From: Chitinophagaceae bacterium UBA5175 | GTDB lineage: Bacteria; Bacteroidota; Bacteroidia; Chitinophagales; Chitinophagaceae | Direction of reading: 5' to 3' | Length of the DNA stretch: 12,960 nucleotides | NCBI GenBank assembly: GCA_002413325.1 | Contig: DHWT01000309.1 | Coordinates: forward strand, 1 to 12,960 | Part shown: one piece after another, positions 6,314 to 12,960 of the stretch | How positions within the stretch are numbered: position 1 is the stretch's first letter | Layout of the letters: each line of letters starts with the position of its first letter | Notes under the pieces: generated by a model | What the model saw: the letters and a program-made list of their open reading frames with translations, nothing else | Databases searched by the model: none | Told to the model about the DNA's origin: nothing | Position numbers and translations under genes: made by a program

Positions 6314-7519
6314 ATGACACAGGTTACATCTTACCAGAAACCCAGCGAACAGGGCTATTATGGTGAATTTGGTGGTGCTTTCATCCCGGAAATGCTGTAT
6401 GGCAATGTGGAAGAACTCAGGTCGCGCTACCTGGAAATCATGGAAGATCCGTCTTTCCGCAAGGAATTGGATCTGCTGCTCAGGGATTATGCAGGGAGGC
6501 CCACTCCCTTATATTTTGCAGAACGGCTGAGTGAAAAATACGCAACCCGCATTTATCTCAAACGGGAGGACCTCTGCCATACCGGGGCGCATAAGATCAA
6601 TAATACCATCGGCCAGATACTGCTGGCTGAAAGGCTGGGCAAAAAAAGGATCATTGCAGAGACCGGTGCCGGCCAGCATGGCGTTGCCACCGCTACGGTA
6701 TGTGCCCTGAAAGGACTGGAATGCATTGTATATATGGGTGAAAAGGATATCCAGCGCCAGGCACCCAATGTGGCACGCATGAAAATGCTGGGCGCCCGGG
6801 TGGTTCCTGCAACCAGTGGCAGCAAGACCCTGAAAGATGCCACCAATGAGGCGATCCGGGACTGGATCAATCATCCGGACGATACACATTATATTATCGG
6901 CAGTGTGGTCGGCCCCCATCCTTACCCGGATATGGTAACCCGGTTTCAAAGTGTGATCAGCGCTGAAATTAAATGGCAGCTGAAAGAAAAAACCGGGAAT
7001 GAATTGCCGCAGGCCGTAATCGCCTGTGTGGGTGGCGGCAGTAATGCCGCGGGAGCATTTTTTCATTTCCTGGATGAAAAACAGGTCAGGCTGATCGCCG
7101 TGGAAGCAGCCGGTGAAGGAATTGACAGCGGCCGGTCCGCAGCAACAACCCGGCTGGGAACAACAGGAATCCTGCATGGCAGCCGCAGCCTGGTGATGCA
7201 GACAGCCGACGGGCAAGTGGTGGAACCGCACAGCATTTCAGCCGGACTGGACTATCCGGGCATCGGCCCGCTGCACGCTCATCTGTTTTCATCGGGAAGG
7301 GCCTCCTTTTACAGTGTTACGGATGAGGAAGCATTAAACGCCGCGTTTCTGCTCGCCCGGCTGGAAGGCATTATCCCGGCACTTGAATCAGCGCATGCCC
7401 TGGCCATCCTGGAAAAAATCCGGTTTCATCCGGAGGACCATATCGTGATCTGCCTCAGCGGACGGGGCGACAAAGACCTCGACACATATATGAGGGCAAT
7501 GACCAATTTGGGAATTTGA
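6314..7519 (+). CDS. trpB: Tryptophan synthase beta chain
   Basis: This PLP enzyme condenses indole with serine to give tryptophan, in complex with TrpA. The 401 residues match the ordinary TrpB1 type. Lys94 in GAHKINNT is the PLP-binding lysine, Glu116 in AETGAGQHG is the catalytic acid, and GGGSNA (240-245) holds the cofactor phosphate. The N-terminal YYGEFGGAFIPEML and the C-terminal CLSGRGDKD block are both typical. The start at 6314 lies 2 nt beyond the trpF stop, so translation is likely to be coupled. The last codons and the stop fall within a short AATTTGRR tandem repeat, giving a C terminus of MTNLGI. Confidence 0.98.
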   Translation: MTQVTSYQKPSEQGYYGEFGGAFIPEMLYGNVEELRSRYLEIMEDPSFRKELDLLLRDYAGRPTPLYFAERLSEKYATRIYLKREDLCHTGAHKINNTIGQILLAERLGKKRIIAETGAGQHGVATATVCALKGLECIVYMGEKDIQRQAPNVARMKMLGARVVPATSGSKTLKDATNEAIRDWINHPDDTHYIIGSVVGPHPYPDMVTRFQSVISAEIKWQLKEKTGNELPQAVIACVGGGSNAAGAFFHFLDEKQVRLIAVEAAGEGIDSGRSAATTRLGTTGILHGSRSLVMQTADGQVVEPHSISAGLDYPGIGPLHAHLFSSGRASFYSVTDEEALNAAFLLARLEGIIPALESAHALAILEKIRFHPEDHIVICLSGRGDKDLDTYMRAMTNLGI

Positions 7520-7528
7520 GAATTTGAA
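7505..7528. repeat. Three tandem copies of AATTTGRR across the trpB stop
   Basis: AATTTGGG, AATTTGAG and AATTTGAA follow each other without gaps. The middle copy contains the trpB stop codon TGA. Short repeats of this type occur commonly between genes in Chitinophagia. It is likely simple sequence that has grown into the end of the gene; a function is not evident. Confidence 0.7.
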
Positions 7529-7544
7529 CATGAACATCAATTAA

Positions 7545-7558
7545 ATCTGTCAACAGAT
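7545..7558. repeat. Small inverted repeat in the trpB-trpA gap
   Basis: ATCTG (7545-7549) and CAGAT (7554-7558) can form a hairpin around a TCAA loop. The sequence CTGTCAA occurs here (7547-7553) and again at 7561-7567. The 56-nt gap is unusual in a block whose other trp genes downstream of trpD are separated by 7 nt or less. No T tract follows, so it is not an intrinsic terminator. Confidence 0.35.
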
Positions 7559-7575
7559 AACTGTCAATAAAAAAT

Positions 7576-8349
7576 ATGAGCCGGATCGGAGAACTTTTTG
7601 CAGATAAAAAACAAAACATATTGAACGTGTATTTCACGGCAGGTTTTCCTGCATTGGAAAATACGCTACCCGTTATGAAATCGCTCCAGGATGCCGGTGC
7701 CGATATGATCGAACTGGGTATGCCCTACAGCGACCCCCTGGCAGACGGCCCCGTGATACAATCCAGCAGCGCGGTCGCCCTGGCAAACGGCATGACGATC
7801 CGAAAACTATTTGAACAGTTGAAAAATTTCAGGAAGGAAATACAACTGCCTGTTTTGCTGATGGGGTATATGAATCCCATCCTGCAGTATGGATTTGAAA
7901 ATTTTTGCCGGGAGGCAGCTGAAGCAGGAGTGGATGGTCTCATCCTGCCTGACCTTCCCATGTATGAATTCGAAAAAGAATACGGATCCATCATCCATAA
8001 ATACAAACTGGATTTTGTATTCCTGGTGACCCCGGAAACACCGGAAACCCGCATCCGGCAACTGGACCAGCACAGCAGCGGCTTTCTGTACGCAGTTTCT
8101 TCTTCCTCCACAACAGGCAATAGTGCATCGCTCGGCGACCAGGAAACATATTTTAAAAAACTCCAGTCGATGAAACTCAAAAATCCGGTTCTGATCGGTT
8201 TTGGTATCAAAGACAGGTCGGGTTTTTTAAAAGCCTGTTCCTATGCCAGCGGGGCCATTGTCGGAACTGCCTTTATTAAAATCCTGGAAAAGGCATCAGA
8301 ACAGGAGATTCCCGAACGCGTACAGGAGTTCATCAATTCCCTGAAATGA
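7576..8349 (+). CDS. trpA: Tryptophan synthase alpha chain
   Basis: TrpA splits indole-3-glycerol phosphate into glyceraldehyde 3-phosphate and indole, which is channelled to TrpB. The 257-residue barrel has both catalytic acids: Glu46 in IELGMPYSDPLADGPVIQ and Asp57 in the same block. Further marks are MGYMNP (96-101), LPDLP (124-128) and the phosphate-binding SSSSTTG loop. The ATG at 7576 is preceded by an A-rich stretch, as for trpD. It follows trpB after 56 nt. Its stop codon overlaps the hisH start in ATGA, which joins the tryptophan block directly to histidine genes and implies that they are translated from one message. Confidence 0.97.
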   Translation: MSRIGELFADKKQNILNVYFTAGFPALENTLPVMKSLQDAGADMIELGMPYSDPLADGPVIQSSSAVALANGMTIRKLFEQLKNFRKEIQLPVLLMGYMNPILQYGFENFCREAAEAGVDGLILPDLPMYEFEKEYGSIIHKYKLDFVFLVTPETPETRIRQLDQHSSGFLYAVSSSSTTGNSASLGDQETYFKKLQSMKLKNPVLIGFGIKDRSGFLKACSYASGAIVGTAFIKILEKASEQEIPERVQEFINSLK

Positions 8350-8939
8350 AGATCGTCATCATCAAATATAATGCTGGCAATATCCGATCGGTATTATTCG
8401 CTTTGGAGCGTATCGGAGCGGAGGCCCTGGTAACTGACGAACCGGACCGGATCCAATCTGCCGATAAAATTATTTTCCCCGGTGTGGGAGAAGCCAGTTC
8501 TGCTATGCAATATCTGCGTGAAAGAAAACTGGATCTGCTGATTCAGGACCTGAGACAGCCTGTACTGGGTGTATGCCTGGGCATGCAACTGCTCTGTGCA
8601 CATTCAGAAGAAAATAATACAGAATGCCTGGGAGTATTCAGCGAATCCGTAAAAAAATTTATGCCACATGCAAATGAAACGCTCAAAGTACCCCAGATGG
8701 GATGGAATAATATTTATGATTTGAAATCTGACCTTTTTGCCGGCATCCGGGAAAACAGTTATTGCTATTTCGTGCATGGTTATTATGCGGGCCTGGGTGA
8801 AACCACGATTGCAAAAACAGACTATGTGCAGCCCTATAGTTCGGCCTTGCATAAAGATAATTTCTACGGGGTGCAGTTTCACCCGGAGAAGAGTGCAGAA
8901 GCCGGGGAACGCATCCTGAAAAATTTTATTCAACTTTAG
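8346..8939 (+). CDS. hisH: Imidazole glycerol phosphate synthase, glutaminase subunit
   Basis: HisH hydrolyses glutamine and feeds ammonia to HisF. It is a 197-residue class I amidotransferase with Cys77 in LGVCLGMQLL and the His179-Glu181 pair in YGVQFHPEKSAEAGERIL. The loop FPGVGEASSAM (44-54) and the N terminus MKIVIIKYNAGNIRSV separate it from TrpG and identify HisH. Its start overlaps the trpA stop by 4 nt, so translational coupling is expected. HisA follows after 9 nt and hisF after that, the normal order of the distal histidine genes. No promoter matching the Bacteroidota consensus was found immediately upstream within trpA. Confidence 0.97.
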   Translation: MKIVIIKYNAGNIRSVLFALERIGAEALVTDEPDRIQSADKIIFPGVGEASSAMQYLRERKLDLLIQDLRQPVLGVCLGMQLLCAHSEENNTECLGVFSESVKKFMPHANETLKVPQMGWNNIYDLKSDLFAGIRENSYCYFVHGYYAGLGETTIAKTDYVQPYSSALHKDNFYGVQFHPEKSAEAGERILKNFIQL

Positions 8940-8948
8940 TTTATCCAT

Positions 8949-9671
8949 ATGTCTATTGAAATTATTCCTGCCATTGATATCCTGCATGGAAAATGCGTGC
9001 GTCTGACGCAGGGCGATTACTCCCGGCAGAAGATTTATAATGAACATCCGCTTGAAGTAGCACGGCAGTTCGAAGATGCGGGCTTAAAAAGGCTTCACCT
9101 GGTGGACCTGGACGGGGCGAAGGAAGGGCGCGTGAAAAACTGGAATGTACTCGAAGCCATCGCAGGTAAAACAGGCCTCCTGATAGATTTCGGGGGCGGT
9201 ATCGGAACAGCCAAAGATCTGGAGATCGTATTTGAATCCGGTGCGGCCCTGGCTACCGTGGGCAGCATCGCCGTTAAAAATGAAAGCCTCCTGCGTGAAT
9301 GGATGCTGATTCATGGTCCAGATAAATTTTTGCTTGGCGCAGATGTGCGGGATGAAAAAATTTCTATCAGCGGATGGCAGGTGGATACAGAAATCGGGAT
9401 TTATGATTTTATTGAAAAATATATACAGTCCGGCATTCGCCAGATTTTTTGCACAGATATCCAACTGGACGGTGCGATGAAGGGCCCTTCGCTGGATTTA
9501 TATAAAAGAATCCTGGAACGTTTTCCGGACCTGCATTTTATAGCCAGCGGGGGAATCCGTTCACTGGACGATATCTACCAGCTGGAAGAAACGGGATGCA
9601 GGGGCGCCATCATCGGCAAGGCGATTTATGAGGGATTGATCACGCTCAAGGATCTCGCCCATGTTAACTAA
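8949..9671 (+). CDS. hisA: ProFAR isomerase (phosphoribosylformimino-AICAR-P isomerase)
   Basis: HisA carries out an Amadori rearrangement that opens the ribose of ProFAR, giving the substrate of HisHF. The 240-residue half-repeat barrel begins IEIIPAIDILHGKCVRLTQG, with Asp10 as catalytic base, and has Asp132 in LGADVRD and Thr169 in CTDIQLDGAMKGPS in the positions expected for the second acid and its partner. Phosphate-binding glycines are in DFGGGIG (80-86) and ASGGIRS (199-205). The gene starts 9 nt after hisH and overlaps hisF by 11 nt. Because trpF is present, there is no need for a dual-function PriA, and the sequence gives no sign of one. Confidence 0.97.
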   Translation: MSIEIIPAIDILHGKCVRLTQGDYSRQKIYNEHPLEVARQFEDAGLKRLHLVDLDGAKEGRVKNWNVLEAIAGKTGLLIDFGGGIGTAKDLEIVFESGAALATVGSIAVKNESLLREWMLIHGPDKFLLGADVRDEKISISGWQVDTEIGIYDFIEKYIQSGIRQIFCTDIQLDGAMKGPSLDLYKRILERFPDLHFIASGGIRSLDDIYQLEETGCRGAIIGKAIYEGLITLKDLAHVN

Positions 9672-10419
9672 AAGAATCATACCCTGCCTGGATATTCAAA
9701 ACGGGCGGACTGTAAAAGGGACGAATTTCCTCGATCTGCGTGATGCAGGCGATCCCGTGGAACTTGGTGCCCGTTATGCCACCGAGGGGGCCGATGAACT
9801 GGTGTTTCTGGATATTACAGCCACTCATGAAAAGAGGAAAACCCTGAGTGAGCTGGCCCGCCGTATTGCGCATCATATAAATATCCCGTTTACGGTCGGT
9901 GGTGGCATTTCTACTGTTGAAGATGTACGTGTTTTATTGGAAAACGGTGCGGATAAAATTTCGGTAAATACAGCGGCTTTTAAAAATCCTGCACTGATCG
10001 GCAGCCTGGCCCGTGCTTTTGGAAGCCAGTGTATCGTGCTGGCCATTGATGCAAAAAAGGCGGGGGACGGCGAATATTATGTTCACCTGAATGGCGGGCG
10101 CATCGCCACGAAGATGCGTTGCCTGGACTGGGCCAGACGGGGTGTGGAATTAGGTGCCGGGGAAATTCTGCTTACTTCGATGGATCATGATGGAACCAGG
10201 AAAGGGTTCGCGGTTGAGTTAACCCGTATGTTCGCCGAAGCCCTTCCGGTGCCTGTGATCGCGTCCGGGGGTGGCGGCACACCGGAACATTTTTTGGAAA
10301 TTTTCAGGGAAGGAAAAGCAGATGCAGCCCTGGCGGCAAGTATTTTTCATTTCAGGGAAATACCCATTCCTGCATTAAAAGAATATCTGAAAAAAGAGGG
10401 TATCAATATAAGAATCTAA
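9661..10419 (+). CDS. hisF: Imidazole glycerol phosphate synthase, cyclase subunit
   Basis: HisF uses ammonia from HisH to convert PRFAR into imidazole glycerol phosphate and AICAR, the latter being recycled to purines. The 252-residue barrel carries Asp11 in IPCLDIQNGRTVKG and Asp130 in LAIDAKK, the two catalytic aspartates, plus Lys19. Further blocks are VGGGISTVED (79-88), SVNTAA (101-106) and SMDHDGTRKG (173-182). The start codon lies inside hisA, 11 nt before its end, so the two are translated in coupled fashion. HisIE follows after 9 nt. Confidence 0.98.
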   Translation: MLTKRIIPCLDIQNGRTVKGTNFLDLRDAGDPVELGARYATEGADELVFLDITATHEKRKTLSELARRIAHHINIPFTVGGGISTVEDVRVLLENGADKISVNTAAFKNPALIGSLARAFGSQCIVLAIDAKKAGDGEYYVHLNGGRIATKMRCLDWARRGVELGAGEILLTSMDHDGTRKGFAVELTRMFAEALPVPVIASGGGGTPEHFLEIFREGKADAALAASIFHFREIPIPALKEYLKKEGINIRI

Positions 10420-10428
10420 TTTTGGGTT

Positions 10429-11034
10429 ATGGAAATCAATTTTTCAAAATACAGTGACGGCCTGGTGCCGGCCGTGGTGCAGGATGACCAGACAAACAAA
10501 GTACTGATGCTCGGCTTTATGAACCAGGAAGCACTGGATAAAAGCAGGATGCTGGGTAAAGTCACTTTTTACAGCCGTACAAAAAAAAGGCTCTGGACCA
10601 AGGGTGAGGAAAGCGGCCGGTTCCTGATATTGAAAGATATCAAATTGGATTGTGATCAGGACAGCCTGCTGGTCAAGGCCAGCCCCCTGGGCCCGGTTTG
10701 CCATACCGGGGCAGATACCTGCTGGTTTGAGAAAAATGAAGGAAACGGTTTTTTGGAAAAGCTTGAAGGCATTATCCGGGATAGAAAAAATCATCCGGAA
10801 GAGAACTCTTATATATCCGGCTTGTTTAAAAAGGGGATCAATAAGATCGCCCAGAAAGTTGGAGAGGAAGCTGTGGAAATGGTGATTGAGGCGAAGGACC
10901 ATAATGACTCCCTGTTCCTCAACGAAGCGGCAGACCTTCTTTTTCATTATCTGATATTATTGGATGCGAAGGGACATAATTTAAAAGAGGTTACAAACGT
11001 TCTTCAGGTCAGACACGATAAAAAGACTTCATGA
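10429..11034 (+). CDS. hisIE: Bifunctional phosphoribosyl-AMP cyclohydrolase / phosphoribosyl-ATP pyrophosphatase
   Basis: This 201-residue fusion performs histidine steps 2 and 3. Residues 1 to about 103 are the cyclohydrolase (HisI), with metal residues in LDCDQDSLL (73-81; Asp74, Cys75, Asp76, Asp78) and Cys91 and Cys98 in PVCHTGADTCW. Residues about 107-195 are the pyrophosphatase (HisE), an all-helical domain with SYISGLFKKGINKIAQKVGEEAVEM, given here only as a landmark at about 127-151, and EAADLLFHYL (166-175), whose acidic residues bind Mg. The fusion order I then E is the usual one. Its TGA overlaps the start of the next gene (ATGA). It is the last recognisable histidine gene in the window. 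Confidence 0.96.
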   Translation: MEINFSKYSDGLVPAVVQDDQTNKVLMLGFMNQEALDKSRMLGKVTFYSRTKKRLWTKGEESGRFLILKDIKLDCDQDSLLVKASPLGPVCHTGADTCWFEKNEGNGFLEKLEGIIRDRKNHPEENSYISGLFKKGINKIAQKVGEEAVEMVIEAKDHNDSLFLNEAADLLFHYLILLDAKGHNLKEVTNVLQVRHDKKTS

Positions 11035-12128
11035 AAAAATATATCATCATTCTCGGTATCCTTGCAGGAAGCGCGCAGGCACAACAGCCAAAACCGGACG
11101 GGTTCCGTATTGAAGGTCATATAAAAGGGATTGCAGATAAATCCACTGTTACAATTACAGATGCCAATAACCCGACGGATACCCTGGCCCGGGGCACTGT
11201 AAAAGGCGGGGTTTTTATTCTGACCGGTCATATGAATGAACCGAACCTGGTTTTAATGAATTTTGGTTCAGCCGGAAAAAAAGCAACGATTTTCATAGGT
11301 AATGAATCCGTGACAGCCAGCGGTGATGTGGAAAACCTGGGCAGCATCCGGGTGAAAGGATCTCCGAGTGAAACGGATTTTGTTGCCTTCGAACAGACTT
11401 TCAATCCTTTTTTTGCGCATATCAACCAACTCAGCCAGCTGGCCAATTCGCAGGAAGGTGTATCGAAAAAGGATTCTATCGGGGATGCCTATCAGTTAGT
11501 TGTTATGTCGATCCAGGTACAGGTGGACAGTTTTATACAGCAGAGAAAATCTTCTTATGTGAGCCCTTTTTTGCTGGTCGTGGTAAATCAATTGTCTGAT
11601 GACGTTTTTTTACTGGAGCGCAGGTATCAGAGTCTTTCGCCCGAAGTACAGCAAAGCATGTATGGCAAATATATCCGGGAACAGATTGACAACGGCAAAG
11701 TAGGTGCAGTTGGCAGTGAAGCCTTGGATTTTATTCAGAGCGATACGGCCGGTAATCCTGTAAGCCTTTCCTCTTTCAGAGGCAAATATGTTTTAGTGGA
11801 TTTCTGGGCGAGCTGGTGTAAACCCTGCCGTATGGAAAATCCTAATGTGGTGGCAGCGTATAACAGGTTCAAGGCTAAAAATTTTACCGTGCTGGGTGTT
11901 TCGCTCGACCGCAGCCGGGAAGCCTGGATCAAGGCCATCCAGGATGATAAACTGTCCTGGTCGCAGGTAAGTGATCTGAAATTCTGGAATAATGCCGTGG
12001 CAATGCAATACCGGATACAGCAGATTCCACAGAACTTACTAATCGATCCGAATGGTAAGATCGTTGGGAAAAATCTCCGTGGTGCTGAACTGGATTCGAG
12101 GTTATGCGCCTTACTTGGATGCAATTAG
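11031..12128 (+). CDS. Exported TlpA/redoxin-like thiol protein with N-terminal DUF4369-like domain
   Basis: The 365-residue protein starts with a short signal peptide (MKKYIIILGILAGSAQA, residues 1-17) and should be exported to the periplasm or cell surface. Residues about 23-120 resemble the beta-rich DUF4369 domain often found ahead of redoxin domains in Bacteroidota; a helical linker follows to about 225. The C-terminal part (about 230-355) is a thioredoxin fold of the TlpA/AhpC-TSA type with FWASWCKPCRMENP; the redox pair is Cys263 and Cys266. The cis-Pro loop is QIPQNLLID (Pro333), where related proteins usually have IPTTFLID. Two extra cysteines (359, 364) lie at the very C terminus. 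A thiol-disulfide role is likely but the substrate is unknown. The start overlaps hisIE by 4 nt, so it is co-transcribed with the histidine genes without an obvious metabolic link. Confidence 0.88.
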   Translation: MKKYIIILGILAGSAQAQQPKPDGFRIEGHIKGIADKSTVTITDANNPTDTLARGTVKGGVFILTGHMNEPNLVLMNFGSAGKKATIFIGNESVTASGDVENLGSIRVKGSPSETDFVAFEQTFNPFFAHINQLSQLANSQEGVSKKDSIGDAYQLVVMSIQVQVDSFIQQRKSSYVSPFLLVVVNQLSDDVFLLERRYQSLSPEVQQSMYGKYIREQIDNGKVGAVGSEALDFIQSDTAGNPVSLSSFRGKYVLVDFWASWCKPCRMENPNVVAAYNRFKAKNFTVLGVSLDRSREAWIKAIQDDKLSWSQVSDLKFWNNAVAMQYRIQQIPQNLLIDPNGKIVGKNLRGAELDSRLCALLGCN

Positions 12129-12134
12129 TTTTTC

Positions 12135-12148
12135 GGCTTAAAAAAGCC
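12135..12148. other. Short hairpin between convergent genes
   Basis: GGCTT (12135-12139) and AAGCC (12144-12148) are complementary around an AAAA loop, in the 33-nt gap between two convergent genes. On neither strand is the stem followed by a proper T tract (AAACGG on plus, GAAAAAC on minus). It is at best a weak bidirectional termination or mRNA 3'-end structure. Confidence 0.3.
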
Positions 12149-12161
12149 AAACGGTCACCGC

Positions 12162-12887
12162 TCATCGTATCATTGCCAACTGTCTTTTATATAATTGTAT
12201 CGCATTTTCATAGCCCAGGTAAAGGGCATCACAAATCAAAGCGTGGCCGATGGACACTTCATCGAGCCCGGGAACGTGTTCAGCAAAATATTTTAAATTA
12301 TCCAGGTCCAGGTCGTGGCCGGCATTGATGCACAGGCCCAGTTCCTTTGCTTTTGCCGCCGATATGATATAAGGCCGGATGGCTTCTTCTTTATTTTCAT
12401 GAAATTTTTTAGCGTAGGCTTCTGTATATAATTCAATCCGGTCAGTACCTGTTTCTGCGGCTGCCGCCACCATGGGAACCTGCGGATCTACAAATATGGA
12501 TACGCGGATACCTGCCTTTTTAAAAACAGGAATCATATTTTTCAGGTAATCCGCATGGCGGATGGTATCCCATCCATGGTTTGAAGTGATCTGCCCCAGG
12601 GCATCGGGCACCAGCGTTACCTGTTCCGGTTTTGCTGCCAGTACCAGGTCTATGAATTTTTGTTCCTGGCAATTTCCTTCTATATTAAATTCCGTGGTTA
12701 TGATTTTTTTTATATCATATACATCCTGGTAACGGATATGCCGTTCGTCAGGACGCGGGTGCACGGTAACTCCATCGGCACCAAAACGCTGTGCATCAAC
12801 GGCAGCTTTTACCACATCCGGGTTGTTGCCGCCACGGCTGTTGCGCAATGTGGCGAATTTGTTGATATTCACGGAAAGCCTGATCAT
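12162..12887 (-). CDS. pdxJ: Pyridoxine 5'-phosphate synthase
   Basis: PdxJ condenses 1-deoxyxylulose 5-phosphate with 3-amino-2-oxopropyl phosphate to make pyridoxine 5'-phosphate, the last ring-forming step of DXP-dependent vitamin B6 synthesis. The 241-residue barrel begins MIRLSVNINKFATLRNSRGG, as expected, with Asn7. His43 and Arg45 lie in VHPRPDERHI, Glu70 in FNIEGN, Glu152 in IELYTE and His191 in NAGHDLDL, matching the catalytic and phosphate-binding residues of the family. It is transcribed from the opposite strand, converging on the thiol protein gene with 33 nt between the stops, so it is a separate unit. The product PLP is the cofactor of TrpB (and of HisC), but the neighbourhood does not prove co-regulation. 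Confidence 0.97.
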   Translation of the reverse strand: MIRLSVNINKFATLRNSRGGNNPDVVKAAVDAQRFGADGVTVHPRPDERHIRYQDVYDIKKIITTEFNIEGNCQEQKFIDLVLAAKPEQVTLVPDALGQITSNHGWDTIRHADYLKNMIPVFKKAGIRVSIFVDPQVPMVAAAAETGTDRIELYTEAYAKKFHENKEEAIRPYIISAAKAKELGLCINAGHDLDLDNLKYFAEHVPGLDEVSIGHALICDALYLGYENAIQLYKRQLAMIR

Positions 12888-12937
12888 TAAACGAAGTTAA
12901 ATCTTAAAGATCAATACCTAAGGTCTACTGTTTATTT

Positions 12938-12958
12938 CATAACTCATAACTCATAATT
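12938..12958. repeat. Tandem heptamer CATAACY, three copies
   Basis: CATAACT, CATAACT and CATAATT follow each other upstream of pdxJ, and a fourth copy seems to begin at the window edge (CA). Such heptamer runs are common in intergenic DNA of Chitinophagia. The array is cut by the edge, so its full length is unknown. Confidence 0.75.
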
Positions 12959-12960
12959 CA

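Noticed and set aside
8949..9671. HisA as a dual-function PriA enzyme for both pathways
   Set aside because: A complete TrpF with both catalytic residues is encoded in the same cluster, and HisA has ordinary HisA motifs, so nothing supports dual function.
12135..12148. Intrinsic terminator for the his operon or pdxJ
   Set aside because: The stem is only five pairs and has no T tract after it on either strand, so it is listed only as a weak hairpin.
12888..12960. Promoter for pdxJ
   Set aside because: On the minus strand there is a TAACTTCG similar to the -7 box, but no TTTG at a suitable distance. The match is too weak to annotate.
1..12960. CRISPR arrays, tRNA or rRNA genes, insertion sequences, phage or defence genes
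   Set aside because: None was found. The window is almost wholly filled by biosynthetic genes, and the only repeats are very short tandem or inverted ones.

Overview
The window looks like a Bacteroidota chromosome, probably a Chitinophagaceae-like member of the class Chitinophagia; the family is an inference. The reasons are A-rich translation starts without clear Shine-Dalgarno sites, a TTTG / TAnnTTTG-type promoter, AATTTGRR and CATAACY short tandem repeats, the fused HisB and HisIE proteins, and a DUF4369-thioredoxin exported protein. Thirteen full-length protein genes plus a short leader-peptide gene lie within it. A cytochrome c gene enters from the left edge. No gene-free stretch exceeds about 200 bases.

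Layout, left to right. The 3' part of an exported monohaem cytochrome c (1-435) is followed 5 nt later by bifunctional hisB (441-1580). Next comes a 202-nt regulatory region with a Bacteroidota-type promoter, a 20-codon leader peptide carrying three consecutive Trp codons and one His codon, an antiterminator pairing, and an intrinsic terminator with nine Ts. This is a complete ribosome-mediated trp attenuator. After it come all seven Trp-specific genes in the order trpE-G-D-C-F-B-A (1783-8349). TrpA overlaps hisH by ATGA, and the histidine genes continue as hisH-A-F-IE (8346-11034). HisIE in turn overlaps, again by ATGA, a secreted thioredoxin-fold (TlpA-like) protein (11031-12128). A convergent pdxJ (12162-12887, minus strand) closes the window.

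Together the genes take chorismate to tryptophan completely, and run the HisHAF/HisIE/HisB steps of histidine synthesis. HisG, hisD and hisC are not in the window. The striking architecture is that a complete, attenuator-controlled trp operon sits between hisB and hisHAFIE, so the distal histidine genes lie downstream of a tryptophan-sensing terminator. The leader peptide has a His codon immediately after its Trp codons, which raises the untested possibility that the same attenuator also responds to histidine shortage. The enzymes themselves look ordinary and intact, and the novelty, if any, is in operon organisation and regulation.
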